Positions 1 to 13,637 are shown, numbered from the stretch's first letter. The stretch: 64,000 nt of DNA from Nymphaea colorata (GCF_008831285.2 NC_045141.1:5349224-5413223), one strand, 5' to 3'. Program-made: numbers and translations. The notes: generated by a model from the sequence alone, not told the origin.

Positions 1-3000
1 ATCCATATGAACTTGTGATTTCAATCATTTAAATCGTTCATTACACATGTAATAACAAGTGAAACACATTAGATTAAATATAATGGAGCAAATTAATGAC
101 TTGAATCTTCATTCTCATACAAGCTTGTGATTTCGATCAAATAAATAATTTGAGATGGATGTATTAACAAGTTAAAAGCATTCAATTAAATATGTGTGAT
201 CAAATGAATCGCTTAAATCCCACTCGTGTTTATACAAACAACTGATTTCAATCGCTTATATCGCGTTTTATAGATGTAACGACAAGTTTATTTCTTTCGA
301 TTAACCACTAGGGATGAAACTAATGCATAGATTCCATTTTTAACTACATGAATTGGTGATTTCAATCATTTAAATCCTCCTTTATAGAAGTACTAAAGAG
401 TGAAACACATTAGGTTAACTATAAGGGATCAATTAAATGACTTGAATTACAAACTAATGCATGAATGTGCTTAAACACGCATGTTGAATGATTTAGTGGA
501 ATGAAATCACAAGCTTGTATGTACATAAAAGACATTTAAGTTATTTACTTGCTGTATTTCAGTTAAATTCTTTTGATTAAGTACTAGGGATGAAGCTAAT
601 GCATAGATTCCATTTTTAACTATATGAACTGGTGATTTCAATCATTTAAATCGTTCTTTATAGAAGTAATAAACAGTGAAACACATTAGGTTAACTATAA
701 GGGATCAATTGAATGACTTGAATCACAAAATAATGCGTGAATGTGCTTAAACATGCATGTTGAATGATTTAGTGGAATGAAATCACAAGCTTGTATGTAC
801 ATAAAAGACATTTAAGTTATTTACTTGCTGTATTTCAGTTAATATAATGTGTTTCGCTAGTTTTTACATTTATAACGAACGATTTAAATGGTTCAAACTA
901 AAAGTTTGTACGAAAAAATGAGATTCACGTCATTCGTATGATCGCTTATCAGTTGTTATTACATGTATAAGAAATGATTTAAAAGATTGAAATCACCTAT
1001 TCATATGGACACAAATCTGATGTATTTGTTCGTTTGAATACGAGAACTCTTTGAATTAAGTAAAAGGGGTAAAACAAAAGCATAGATCCCACTTGTATCC
1101 ATATGAACATGTGATTTCAATCATTTAAATCGTTCATTACACATGTAATAACAAGTGAAACATATTAGATTAAATATAAGGGAGCAAATTAACAACTTGA
1201 ATCTTATTCATTCTCACACAAAGTTGTAATTTTGATCAAATAAATCATTTGAGATGGATGTATTAACAAGGTAAAAGCATTCAATTAAATATGTATGATA
1301 AAATGAATCGCTTAAATCCCACTCGTGTTTATACAAACAACTGATTTCAATCGCTTAGATCGCGTATTATAGATCTAACGACAAGTTTATTTCTTTCGAT
1401 TAAGCACTAGGGATGAAACTAATGCATAGATTCCATTTTTAACTATATGAACTGGTGATTTCAATCATTTAAATCCTTCTTTATAGAAGTAATAAACAGT
1501 GAAACACATTAGGTTAACTATAAGGGATCGATTGAATGACTTGAATTACAAACTAATGCATGAATGTGCTTAAACACGCATGTTGAATTGAATTGTTTTG
1601 ATTAAGTACTAGGGATGAAACTAATGCATAGATTCCATTTTTAACTATATGAACTGGTGATTTGAATCATTTAAATCGTTCCTTATAGAAGTAATAAACA
1701 GTGAAACACATTAGGTTAACTATAAGGGATCAATTGAACGACTTGAATAACAAAATAATGCGTGAATGTGCATAAACATACATGTTGAATGATTTAGTGG
1801 AATGAAATCACAAGCTTGTATGTACATAAAAGACATTTAAGTTATTTACTTGCTGTATTTCAGTTAATATAATGTGTTTCGCTAGTTTTTACATTTATAA
1901 CGAACGATTTAAATGGTTCAAACTAAAAGTTTGTACGAAAAAATGAGATTCACGTCATTCGTATGATCGCTTATCAGTTGTTATTACATGTATAAGAAAT
2001 GATTTAAAAGATTGAAATCACCTATTCATATGGACACAAATCTGATGTATTTGTTCGTTTGAATACGAGAACTCATTGAATTAAGCAAAAGGGGTCAAAC
2101 AGCATAGATCCCACTTTTATCCATATGAACTTGTGATTTCAATCATTTAAATCGTTCATTACACATGTAATAACAAGTGAAACACATTAGATTATATATA
2201 AGGGAGCAAATTAACGACTTGAATCTTACTCATTGTCATACAAACTTGTGATTTTGAACAAATAAATCATTTGAGATGGATGTATTAACAAGTTAAAAGC
2301 ATTCAATTAAATATGCGTGATCAAATGAATCGCTTAAATCCCACTCGTGTTTATACAAACAACTGATTTCAATCGCTTATATCGCGTATTATAGATGTTA
2401 CGACAAGTTTATTTCTTTCGATTTAGCACTAGGGATGAAACTAATACATAGATTCTATTTTTAACTATATGAACTGGTGATTTCAATAATTTAAATCCTT
2501 CTTTATAGAAGTAATAAACAGTGAAACACATTAGGTTAACTATAAGAGATCAATTGAATGACTTGAATTACAAACTAATGCATGAATGTGCTTAAACACG
2601 CATGTTGAATGATTTAGTGGAATGAAATTACATGCTTGTATGAACATAAATGACATTTAAGTTATTTACTTGCTGTATTGCAGTTAATATAACGTGTTTC
2701 GCTTGTTATTACATATATAACGAACGATTTAAATGGTTCAAACTAAAAGTTTGTGCGAAAAAATGAGATTCACGTCATTCGTTTGATCGCTTATCATTAG
2801 CCTAATGCGTTTCACTTGTTATTACATGTACAATGATTGATTTTGTTGATTGAAATCACAAGTTCAAATGGATGCAAGTGGGATCTATGCATCAGTTTGA
2901 TCTCTTGAAGTCAATCCAATGAGTTGAACTTGTAGTTACATCAATAGTAAGGATCTAATGAATTGAAATCACAAGTTTGTATCAATACGAGTGGGATTTA

Positions 3001-6000
3001 GGCGATTCATCTGAGCACGCATATTTCATTGAATGTGATAAACTTGTTGTTACATCCACGTTGAATGATTTAGTGGATTTAAAGCTCAAGTTTGCATGAA
3101 AATGAACGAAATTCAAGTGGTTTATTTGCTTTTTTATAGTTAATCTAATGTGTTTCACTTGTTATTACATGTATAAGTAATGATTTAAATGATTGAAATC
3201 TCCAATTCATACGGACACGAATATGATGTATACATTATTTTGATGCTTGTAGTTAGTCCAATGAGTAGAACTTTTTGTTTCATTGATTTAAGTAAAAGGG
3301 GTTAAACAAAAGAATAGATCCCACTTGTATCCATATGAACTTGTGATTTCAATCATTTAAATCGTTCATTACACATTTAATAACAAGTGAAACACATTAG
3401 ATTAAATAAAGGGGAGCAAATTAACGACTTGAATTTTATTCATTCTTATACAAACTTGTGATTTCGATAAAAAAAATCATTCAAAAAGGATGTACTAACA
3501 AGTTCAAAACATTCAATTCAATATGTGCGATCAAATGAATCGCTTAAATCCCACTTGTGTTTATACGAACAACTGATTTCGATTGCTTAGATCGCGTACT
3601 ATAGATATTACGACAAGTTGAATTCTTTTGATTAAGTACTAGGGATGAAACTAATGCATAGATTCCATTTTTAACTTCATGAACTGGTGATTTCAATCAT
3701 TTAAATCGTTCTTTATAGAAGTAATAAACAGTGAAACACGTTAGGTTAACTATAACGGATCAATTGAATGACTTGAATCACAAAATAAGGCGTGAATGTG
3801 GTTAAACATGCATGTTGAATGATTTAGTGGAATGAAATCACAAGCTTGTATGTACATAAAACACATTTAAGTTACTTACTTGCTGTATTTCAGTTAATAT
3901 AATGTGTTTCGCTTGCTTTTACATCTATAACGAACGATTTAAATGGTTCAAACTAAAAGTTTGTATGAAAAAATGAGATTCACGTCATTCGTTTGATCGC
4001 TTATCACTTGTTATTACATGTATAAGGAATGATTTAAATGATTGAAATCACCTATTCATATGGACACAAATCTGATGTATTTGTTCGTTTGAATACGAGA
4101 ACTCATTGAATTAAGTAAAAGGGGTCAAACAGCATAGATCCCACTTGTATCCATATGAACTTGTGATTTCAATCATTTAAATCGTTCATTACACATGTAA
4201 TAACAAGTGAAACACATTAGATTAAATATAAGGGAGCAAATTAACGACTTGAATCTTATTCATTGTCATACAAACTTGTGATTTCGAACAAATAAATCAT
4301 TTGAGATGGATGTATTAACAAGTCAAAAGCATTCAATTAAATATGTGTGATCAAATGAATCGCTTAAATCCCACTCGTGTTTATACAAACAACTGATTTC
4401 AATCGCTTATATCGCGTATTATATATGTAACGACAAGTTTATTTCTTTCGATTTAGCACTAGGGATGAAACTAATACATAGATTGTATTTTTAACTATAT
4501 GAACTGGTGATTTCAATAATTTAAATCCTTCTTTATAGAAGTAATAAACAGTGAAACACATTAGGTTAACTATAAGAGATCAACTGAATGACTTGAATTA
4601 CAAACTAATGCATGAATGTGCTTAAACACGCATGTTGAATGATTTAGTGGAATGAAATTACATGCTTGTATGAACATAAATGACATTTAAGTTATTTACT
4701 TGCAGTATTGCAGTTAATATAACGTGTTTCGCTTGTTATTACATCTATAACAAACGATTTAAAAGGTTCAAACTAAAAGTTTGTGCGAAAAAATGAGATT
4801 CACGTCATTCGTTTGATCGCTTATCATTAGCTTAATGCGTTTCACTTGTTATTACATGTACAATGATTGATTTTGTTGATTGAAATCACAAGTTCAAATG
4901 GATGCAAGTGGGATCTATGCATCAGTTTGATCTCTTGAAGTCAATCCAATGAGTTGAACTTGTAGTTACATCAATAGTAAGGATCTAATGAATTGAAATC
5001 ACAAGTTTGTATCAATACGAGTGGGATTTAAGCGATTCATCTGAGCACGCATATTTCATTGAATGTGATAAACTTGTTGTTACATCCACGTTGAATGATT
5101 TAGTGGATTTAAAGCTCAAGTTTGCATGAAAATGAACGAAATTCAAGTGGTTTATTTGCTTTTTTATAGTTAATCTAATGTGTTTCACTTTTTATTACAT
5201 GTATAAGTAATGATTTAAATGATTGAAATCACCAATTCAAATGGACACGAATATGATGTATACATTATTTTGATGCTTGTAGTTAGTCCAATGAGTAGAA
5301 CTTTTTGTTTCATTGATTTAAGTAAAAGGGGTTAAACAAAAGAATAGATCCCACTTGTATCCATGTGAACTTGTGATTTCAATCATTTAAATCGTTCATT
5401 ACACATTTAATAACAAGTGAAACACATTAGATTAAATAAAGGGGAGCAAATTAACGACTTGAATCTTCTTCATTCTCAAACAAACTTGTGATTTCGATAA
5501 AAAAAATCATTCAAAATAGATGTACTAACAAGTTCAAAACATTCAATTCAATATGTGCGATCAAATGAATCGCTTAAATCCCACTTGTGTTTATACGAAC
5601 AACTGATTTCGATTGCTTAGATCGCGTACTATAGATATTACGACAAGTTGAATTCTTTGGATTAAGTACTAGGGATGAAACTAATGCATAGATTCCATTT
5701 TAACTTCATGAACTGGTGATTTCAATCATTTAAATCGTTCTTTATAGAAGTAATAAACAGTGAAACACGTTAGGTTAACTATACCGGATCAATTGAATGA
5801 CTTGAATCACAAAATAAGGCGTGAATGTGCTTAAACATGCATGTTGAATGATTTAGTGGAATGAAATCACAAGCTTGTATGTACATAAAAGACATTTAAG
5901 TTATTTACTTGCTGTATTTCAGTTAATATAATGTGTTTCGCTTGCTTTTACATCTATAACGAACGATTTAAATGGTTCAAACTAAAAGTTTGTATGAAAA

Positions 6001-8616
6001 AATGAGATTCACGTCATTCGTTTGATCGCTTGTCACTTGTTATTACATGTATAAGGAATGATTTAAATGATTGAAATCACCTATTCATATGGACACAAAT
6101 CTGATGTATTTGTTCGTTTGAATACGAGAACTCATTGAATTAAGTAAAAGGGGTCAAACAGCATAGATCCCACTTGTATCCATATGAACTTGTGATTTCA
6201 ATCATTTAAATCGTTCATTACACATGTAATAACAAGTGAAACACATTAGATTAAATATAAGGGAGCAAATTAACGACTTGAATCTTATTCATTGTCATAC
6301 AAACTTGTGATTTCGAACAAATAAATCATTTGAGATGGATGTATTAACAAGTCAAAAGCATTCAATTAAATATGTGTGATCAATTGAATCGCTTAAATCC
6401 CACTCGTGTTTATACAAACAACTGATTTCAATCGCTTATATCGCGTATTATATATGTAACGACAAGTTTATTTCTTTCGATTTAGCACTAGGGATGAAAC
6501 TAATACATAGATTGTATTTTTAACTATATGAACTGGTGATTTCAATAATTTAAATCCTTCTTTATAGAAGTAATAAACAGTGAAACACATTAGGTTAACT
6601 ATAAGAGATCAACTGAATGACTTGAATTACAAACTAATGCATGAATGTGCTTAAACACGCATGTTGAATGATTTAGTGGAATGAAATTACATGCTTGTAT
6701 GAACATAAATGACATTTAAGTTATTTACTTGCAGTATTGCAGTTAATATAACGTGTTTCGCTTGTTATTACATCTATAACAAACGATTTAAAAGGTTCAA
6801 ACTAAAAGATTGTGCGAAAAAATGAGATTCACGTCATTCGTCTGATCGCTTATCATTAGCCTAATGCGTTTCACTTGTTATTACATGTACAATGATTGAT
6901 TTTGTTGATTGAGATCACAAGTTCAAATGGATGCAAGTGGGATCTATGCATTAGTTTGATCTCTTGAAGTCAATCCAATGAGTTGAACTTGTAGTTACAT
7001 CAATAGTAAGGATCTAATGAATTGAAATCACAAGTTTGTATCAATACGAGTGGGATTTAAGCGATTCATCTGAGCACGCATATTTCATTGAATGTGATAA
7101 ACTTGTTGTTACATCCACGTTGAATGATTTAGTGGATTTAAAGCTCAAGTTTGCATGAAAATGAACGAAATTCAAGTGGTTTATTTGCTTTTTTATAGTC
7201 AATCTAATGTGTTTCACTTGTTATTACATGTATAAGTAATGATTTAAATGATTGAAATCTCCAATTCATACGGACACGAATCTGATGTATACATTAGTTT
7301 GATGCTTGTAGTTAGTCCAATGAGTAGAACTTTTTGTTTCATTGATTTAAGTAAAAGGGGTTAAACAAAAGCGCAGATCCCACTTGTATCCAAATGAACT
7401 TGTGATTTCAATAATTTAAATCGTTCATTACATATTTAATAACAAGTGAAACACATTAGATTAAATAAAGGGGAGCGAATTAACGACTTGAATCTTATTC
7501 ATTCTCATACAAACTTGTGATTTCGATAAAAAAAATCATTCAAAATGGATATACTAACAAGTTCAAAACATTCAATTCAATATGTGCGATCAAATGAATC
7601 GCTTAAATCCCACTTGTGTTTATACGAACAACTGATTTCGATTGCTTAGATCGCGTACTATAGATATAACGACCAGTTAAATTCTTTTGATTAACTACTA
7701 GGGATGAAACTAATGCATAGATTCCATTTTTAACTTCATGAACTGGTGATTTCAATCATTTAAATCGTTCTTTATAGAAGTAATAAACAGTGAAACACGT
7801 TAGGTTAACTATAACGGATCAATTGAATGACTTGAATAACAAAATAATGCGTGAATGAGCTTAAACATGCATGTTGAATGATTTAGTGGAATGAAATCAC
7901 AAGCTTGTATGTACATAAAAGACATTTAAGTTATTTACTTGTTGTATTTCAGTTAATATAATGTGTTTCGCTTGTTTTTACATCTATAACGAACGATTTA
8001 AATGGTTCAAACTAAAAGTTTGTACGAAAAAATGAGATTCACGTCATTCGTTTGATCGCTTATCACTTGTTATTACATGTATAAGGAATGATTTAAATGA
8101 TTGAAATCACCTATTCATATGGACACAAATCTGATGTATTTGTTCGTTTGAATACGAGAACTCATTGAATTAAGCAAAATGGATCAAACAACATAGATCC
8201 CACTTGTATCCATATGAACTTGTGATTTCAATCATTTAAATCGTTCATTACACATGTAATAACAAGTGAAACACATTAGATTAAATATAAGCGAGCAAAT
8301 TAACGACTTGAATCTTATTCATTCTCATACAAACTTGTGATTTCGAACAAATAAATCATTTGAGATGGATGTCTGAACAAGTTAAAAGCATTCAATTAAA
8401 TATGCGTGATCAAATGAATCGCTTAAATCCCACTCGTGTTTATACAAACAACTGATTTCAATCGCTTATATCACGTATTATAGATGTAACGACAAGTTTA
8501 TTTCTTTCGATTGAGCACTAGGGATGAAACTAATGCGTAGATTCCATTTTTAACTATATGAATTGGTGATTTCAATCATTTAAATCCTTCTTTATAGAAG
8601 TAAAAAACAGTGAAAC
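1..8616. repeat. Left satellite array with strand-alternating ~115-bp monomers
   Basis: The whole stretch is tandem satellite without coding potential. A core such as TGTGATTTCAATCATTTAAA recurs about every 115 bp (for example at 4163, 4278, 4393 and 4507), and its reverse complement recurs at the same step in the next few hundred bases (about 4880, 4993, 5107, 5222). Runs of forward monomers therefore alternate with runs of reverse monomers. The marker GAGATTCACGTCATTCG recurs near 919, 1942, 2761, 3970, 4790, 5999, 6821 and 8030. The intervals alternate at about 820 and 1209 bp after a first one of 1023, which gives a higher-order unit near 2.03 kb. The array begins before the window and stops abruptly at the junction with a GCTC-rich element. 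Its chromosomal role (centromeric, knob, subtelomeric) cannot be told from this window. Confidence 0.95.
2761..6820. repeat. Two consecutive ~2.03-kb higher-order repeat units
   Basis: The segment from 2761 to 4789 and the segment from 4790 to 6820 line up base for base with only scattered substitutions. They are much closer to each other than neighbouring 115-bp monomers are. Each unit contains one 1209-bp and one ~820-bp subunit, measured between successive GAGATTCACGTCATTCG markers. This is typical of recent homogenisation at the level of the multimer rather than the monomer. Confidence 0.85.
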
Positions 8617-9020
8617 TCAGCTTGTGCTTGACTCCTTTATAAATGAGTTGAGTTCAAATTTTAGGAACTTGACTCGTTTATACTCGATTCGACTCGACTC
8701 GCACCAGTATTCAATATAATATTGCGAAAACCAGTTCAGCACATCACTGGTTTTAACTTTGAGGGTAAAAACAAATTTTTACAAGTTACATGAACTGAAC
8801 TCTTACACGACCTTAACACTTACAGTAGTTAAACAAGTTAATGCTTACATGAGCTAATGCCTAAATGAGTTAAATGGGTTGTAGGAGTCGATGTCGAGCT
8901 TGATTTTGTGTAGTCGAGTCAAGCTCGAGCTTGCTATAAGGAGTTCAACTCGAGTTTCAACCAAGCTTGAGCTTGAGCTGAAGTTTGTTGAGCCTAGTCG
9001 AGACGTCGTGTGCAGCCCTA
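8617..9020. mobile_element. hAT/MITE-like element rich in GCTCGAGCTT motifs
   Basis: Between the satellite and the receptor-kinase region lies DNA full of CTCGAGCTT, GACTCGACTCG and AACTCGAG-type words. It ends in GTGCAGCCCTA (9010-9020), the reverse complement of the TAGGGCTGCAC that opens a similar GAGCTCGA-rich segment at 38700. Elements of this composition with a CAGGGCTGCAC-like terminus are common non-autonomous hAT-type elements in plants. The left terminus is unclear because it merges with the satellite at about 8613-8628. No transposase is present. Confidence 0.5.
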
Positions 9021-9220
9021 CCAACAGGCCCGGTCTACTAAATGCAGTGTAGGTCGTTCATTTGAAACCCCCCCAAAAAAGTTAGAAAACTGGCAAGAAG
9101 ATAAGAGAGGGGAAGAAGAGAAGAGAACATGACATTGGAAATATGTTGTTAAGGGTTGTGAAAAAAAAGTCTTGTTGATGTAATTTTGCGTGCCAAGCAA
9201 GGTGATGGATGTGGAATTAG

Positions 9221-10150
9221 AAAAAGTCCCATTGATGTGATCTACTGCCGTGCTATAGACACCGAGTGTGGAAAACAACAAGCGATATCACTTACTTTTC
9301 ATGAGCACCAGACTTAGGACTCTTCCAACAACTTGAATTTAACAAAAAAAAAAACCGTGAATAAATTTCAGAAGAGAAGATACAAAAGCAGCTTGATAAT
9401 TGTTCGTGGCGATAACATTCTTTAGCACCTCAAGTAAATATATTGCTTAGCACCTCAATGAAATTGTGTATCTTAATCAGTAAAACCGGTTTCTGAATCA
9501 AGTAAACAATATACGCTGCCAATTTGGTGGACCACCCAATTCAAGAAAAGGTCCCATTGATGTTATCAGCCATGGCAAAGGAGCTGAGTGTGGAAATGAC
9601 AAACGATTTCCCTTTGTTTGCTCTTAGACTTGAGTCTTCCAACAATTTGATAATCACAGGCTTGGGACAAAGAAGATCTTTGGAAGTAAATCAGCCGCTT
9701 CGATGTGTCGATTGTCATAAAATATTAAAAAACAGACTTTATTGGAAAATAAATAAAGAATATATAAAAGCTAATAAAAAACTTGGTTTAAAAAAAGAAA
9801 ACATGTAAACTGGATCAAATTGATTTAGCATAGATTTTGAATGAACCTGCTGACTCAAGCAAATATTTCAAGATAATTGAATAACATAGTCTGATTGGCA
9901 AAAACGGTTGAGAGATAAACTTTTGGTGTTGGAATCTAGAGGTTGATCCATACTTGATAAACTTTTTATCCAACATAGGCAAATTTTCTAAAGAGTTGGG
10001 ATTGAATAGGGTTGAGAAGTGATTAAATGAAATAAGATAATGGGTACCAAGAAAAGGTTTCATTGATGCAATCATGAGTGGTGCCGGTGGACTTGGAAAT
10101 ATGAAGCAACGTGTTCAAGAGTGGTAGACCTTAGACTCCTGCAACTTGCA
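9221..10150. repeat. Three diverged copies of a ~90-bp module upstream of the receptor kinase
   Basis: A phrase containing a CATTGATG core, followed by a GTGTGGAAA/CTTGGAAAT-like stretch and then a CTTAGACTCTTCCAAC-like stretch, occurs near 9225-9335, 9548-9650 and 10060-10150. Spacings are about 325 and 510 bp. The copies differ at many positions but keep the order of sub-motifs. The third copy lies inside the 388-bp duplication and just upstream of the signal-peptide exon. They may be old promoter-region duplications of the receptor-kinase gene. No open reading frame there resembles a known protein. Confidence 0.5.
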
Positions 10151-10840
10151 AAAGAAAATAAGTAAAATTTCTAGAAGAGAATCTGTATATAAATTATACA
10201 TAAATTAGTGACCGTGGTTCTTGTTCATGCATCTTCTGCATAGAAAATTGGACAGGCATGGCTACTAACGGTTGGTCACCTCAGCTGCTCGTCTTTCTTT
10301 TGTGTTTCTACTCATTCACCTTGATTGTGGTCCTTGGCCAAATGGAGGTGACCTCAGCTCTTACTTCTCTAAGCAATTTGACTGATCAATTCACATTGTT
10401 GTCTTTCAAATCCCTCGTCACTAGAGACCCTTATAATGTGTTATGAAATTGGGATGCAATCATGAGTGGTGCCGGTGGACTTGGAAATATGAAGCAACGT
10501 GTTCAAGAGTGGTAGACCTTAGACTCCTGCAACTTGCAAAAGAAAATAAGTAAAATTTCTAGAAGAGAATCTGTATATAAATTATACATAAATTAGTGAC
10601 CGTGGTTCTTGTTCATGCATCTTCTGCATAGAAAATTGGACAGGCATGGCTACTAACGGTTGGTCACCTCAGCTGCTCGTCTTTCTTTTGTGTTTCTACT
10701 CATTCACCTTGATTGTGGTCCTTGGCCAAATGGAGGTGACCTCAGCTCTTACTTCTCTAAGCAATTTGACTGATCAATTCACATTGTTGTCTTTCAAATC
10801 CCTCGTCACTAGAGACCCTTATAATGTGTTATGAAATTGG
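10065..10840 (+). repeat. Exact 388-bp tandem duplication carrying the signal-peptide exon
   Basis: The sequence from 10065 to 10452 is repeated at 10453 to 10840 with no difference that I can see. The unit covers about 190 bp of 5' flank, an ATG (10258 and 10646) and 62 codons encoding a hydrophobic leader followed by the start of an LRR N-terminal domain, closed in both copies by the same TGA. Only the second copy is continuous with the LRR region. Perfect identity implies either a very recent duplication or an assembly duplication. Confidence 0.95.
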
Positions 10841-13637
10841 AATTCCAACATCTCTTTCTGTGACTGGAATGGAGTTTTATGCAGTCATGGTTCACAAAGG
10901 GTAGTTGCTCTGAACTTCTCCGAAAAGGCACTTGAAGGTACTCTCTCCCCATACATCAGCAATCTCTCCTTATTACAGATTCTTGATCTCTCGAGTGACA
11001 GTTTCCATGGTTACCTTCTCGTTGATTTTATTTGCCTCCCTCTGCTAGAAAATCTTTATATAAGAAAAAACAATTTTGAGGGGTTGATTCCACAAACACT
11101 GAGCCATTGTCGAAGTCTGCAAATACTGTCAGCAGGAGATAACCAATTCTATGGAAGCATCCCACAGTTGCTAGGTAGTTTGTCAGAACTCAAGGGCTTA
11201 AACATTCGTGGTAATAGGCTCACCGGCACCATTCTTCCTGAGTTGGGAAGCCTAACCCACTTGTGGATACTTGACCTGTCCTCTAATCTGATTGAAGGTA
11301 CCATCCCATTGCCCTTAGCCAACTTGACCAAGTTAATTTCCTTAGATTTGAGATTCAACAAAATAAATGGGCTCATTCCACCAAATATAGGATCAATGAA
11401 CAGGTTACAGGAGTTAGGTCTTTCTGTCAATGCATTAGAAGGTTCAATTCCAGACTCACTTTACTAGTTGGTTCGCATGTCTAATCTCTATTTGGAGATG
11501 AATGCACTCAGTGGGCCAATCTTGACCTCTATAAACAATCCCACGAATCTGCGAGTGTTGTATTTAAATTCAAACAATTTCTCATCAGGAATCCCTCCTG
11601 CCCTTTGTGAGTTGAAGAATTTGATATGGCTTTACTTGCAAGACAACTTTTTCACTGGTGCGCTGCCTTCAGATGTGGGAAATTTGGTTTCGGTGGACAA
11701 AATGGATTTCTCTGTGAATCAATTGAGCGGAGAGCTGCCTGTGTCCTTATCAAGGCTCCAAATGCTAGAATATTTGAATCTCTCCAAAAACTCATTTGAT
11801 GGTAACATTCCTGAACAACTTGATCACGTACTAAACCTTGACACTATTTACCTTTTCCATAACAAGCTTTACGGTGAGATACCAAAATCATTGGAGAAAC
11901 TTCAACACATCCAGGTCTTGGACTTGTCCTTCAAACTATTGAAAGGAGAGATTCCAAGTGGTGGAAAGTTTGCAAACCTTTCTGCTGAATCATTCCTAGG
12001 GTACTATGCACCATGTGGAGCTCCCAAATTCCGTGTGCCAGTATGTTCAGATGGAGCAAAGAAGCACAATAATGTCAACATACTCAGAGTTGATATTTTT
12101 TTAGCGACTAGGGTTTTGCACTTGTACTAATTGTTTGGATTCTCATTGTTGTCACAAAATATAGAAAGAGGGGGTTGGAGAAACATGATCAGGAGGTTGA
12201 AAGATTTCATGGAATTACCATCCCAGTGATCACATGCAGAATGTTATCTCAAGCGACAAACAACTTCAGTGATGCAAAATTTTTAGGGAGTGGAAGCTTT
12301 GGTTCAGTGTATAAAGGAACTTTAATGGATGGAACAACGGTGGCTGTTAAGGTCATAAACTTGTTATCTGATGGCGCATCAAAAAGTTTTGACATTGAAT
12401 GCAATGTGATGTGCCAAATTAGACACTGAATCCTTCTTAGAGTCATCAACGATTGGATATCATGATTGAATCTCTTCCAAAGATTGGATATCATGATTGA
12501 TGTTGCTTGTGCTCTAGAATATCTTCACCGTGGTTGCTGGGAGACTATAGTTCATTGTGATCTAAAGCCAAGTAATGTGCTTCTAGATGAGAACATGACA
12601 GCACATGTTGGCGACTTTGGCATTGCGAAGATGCTAGTTGGTCACAAATCTTCAACTCTTACAAGCACCCTTGGAACCACCAGATACATTGTGCCAGGTA
12701 CCAACTCTTTGTCCTGTCACAAATTCTTTGCTTTTCACAGTTATAGGCAAGTGTTATTGCTTGAACTGTTTCTTAGACAACTTTGTCCAGCTTACCATGG
12801 AGAGGAAATTTTATCACCATCCATAATTTCCAAATATCATGCTTTAATTTTGCTACTTGGAATTTATTATGAAAAGAGAAATAAGTGAAAGAGGATGATC
12901 ACTAGCAATTTCACATTTAAATACAAGTCTGAATCCAACTAAGATAGTGATGGAACCAAATTATTAACGGAGATGTGCATGCACACAAACACAACAGAAA
13001 TGCCAGCAAGTTTCCCTTTTAAATATGTTTCTTTCTTTAGTAAATTTTCACTTCCTCCTTATAAATGCATGGAAACAAAAAATGGACTTATATGTAAACC
13101 ATTAAATAAAAAAATAATTAGTCCTAATTTTTTGCATGGATTTATTTATTTCTGAAACCATCTCATTAACGACAATGTGCATTGTCTACCTAATATTGCC
13201 ATGATCATGTCTGGCCTTGTTGAGTGGATGAATTAGAATTCGGGGCCGCTGGAAATGTGTCGACCAAAGCAGATGTCTACAGCTATGGGATTCTTCTGCT
13301 TGAGGTGTTTACCACAAGAAAGCCTACCGATGAACGTTTTGATGGCGACTTTACTTTGACGCAGTGGGTGGCTGAAGCATTTTCGCTTGCAATTTCAGAT
13401 GTCATAGATGGTCATCTTCTGAAGCAAAATAACCATGAAACGGTTTCAGATCATGTTGCAGAAGGCCGTCTTGTGGAGCAAAATGACTGAGAAACTCTTC
13501 GAAATGAAATGCTTGTCATGATCATGGAGATAGGGTTGTCTTGTTCAAGGAAATCACCAACGGAGAGAGTGGAGATGAAGGAGGTGGTCGCCAGGCTTAA
13601 AATGATACCATGGAAGGCTTCCCCTGTGGAAGAATGA
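10646..13637 (+). pseudogene. LRR receptor-like kinase pseudogene (subfamily XII-like)
   Basis: The order of parts is a hydrophobic leader, an LRR N-terminal cap (SFCDWNGVLCS), about 15 plant-type LRRs (LxxLxLxxNxxxGxIP) to about 12000, a CGAPKFRVPVC cap, a membrane segment (about 12112-12150) and a kinase domain. The kinase shows a GSGSFGSVYKG loop, VAVKV, a non-RD VHCDLKPSN loop and DFGIAKML. It continues after a probable intron (about 12698-13224) with VSTKADVYSYG and ends at TGA 13635. This is the architecture of the EFR/Xa21/FLS2-like group of pattern-recognition receptors at the plasma membrane. Defects: TGA at 10832-10834 after the leader, TAG at 11465-11467 inside LRR 8 (probably from CAG), a frameshift near 12105 just before the membrane segment, loss of about 35-40 residues of the kinase N-lobe near 12430, and TGA at 13488-13490. 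The family call is firm; the exact subfamily is inferred from the non-RD loop and the intron position. Confidence 0.93.
12451..12500 (+). repeat. 19-bp direct repeat at a kinase-domain deletion
   Basis: GATTGGATATCATGATTGA occurs at 12451 and again at 12482, 31 bp apart. The second copy is the genuine coding sequence (LDIMIDVA). The first lies between the truncated IRH helix and the resumption of the kinase domain, exactly where about 35-40 residues are missing. This looks like templated filler left by end-joining repair. Confidence 0.7.

Noticed and set aside
1-8616. Regularly spaced repeats resembling a CRISPR array
   Set aside because: The spacing is filled by related satellite monomers on both strands, not by unique spacers, and the context is a plant genome.
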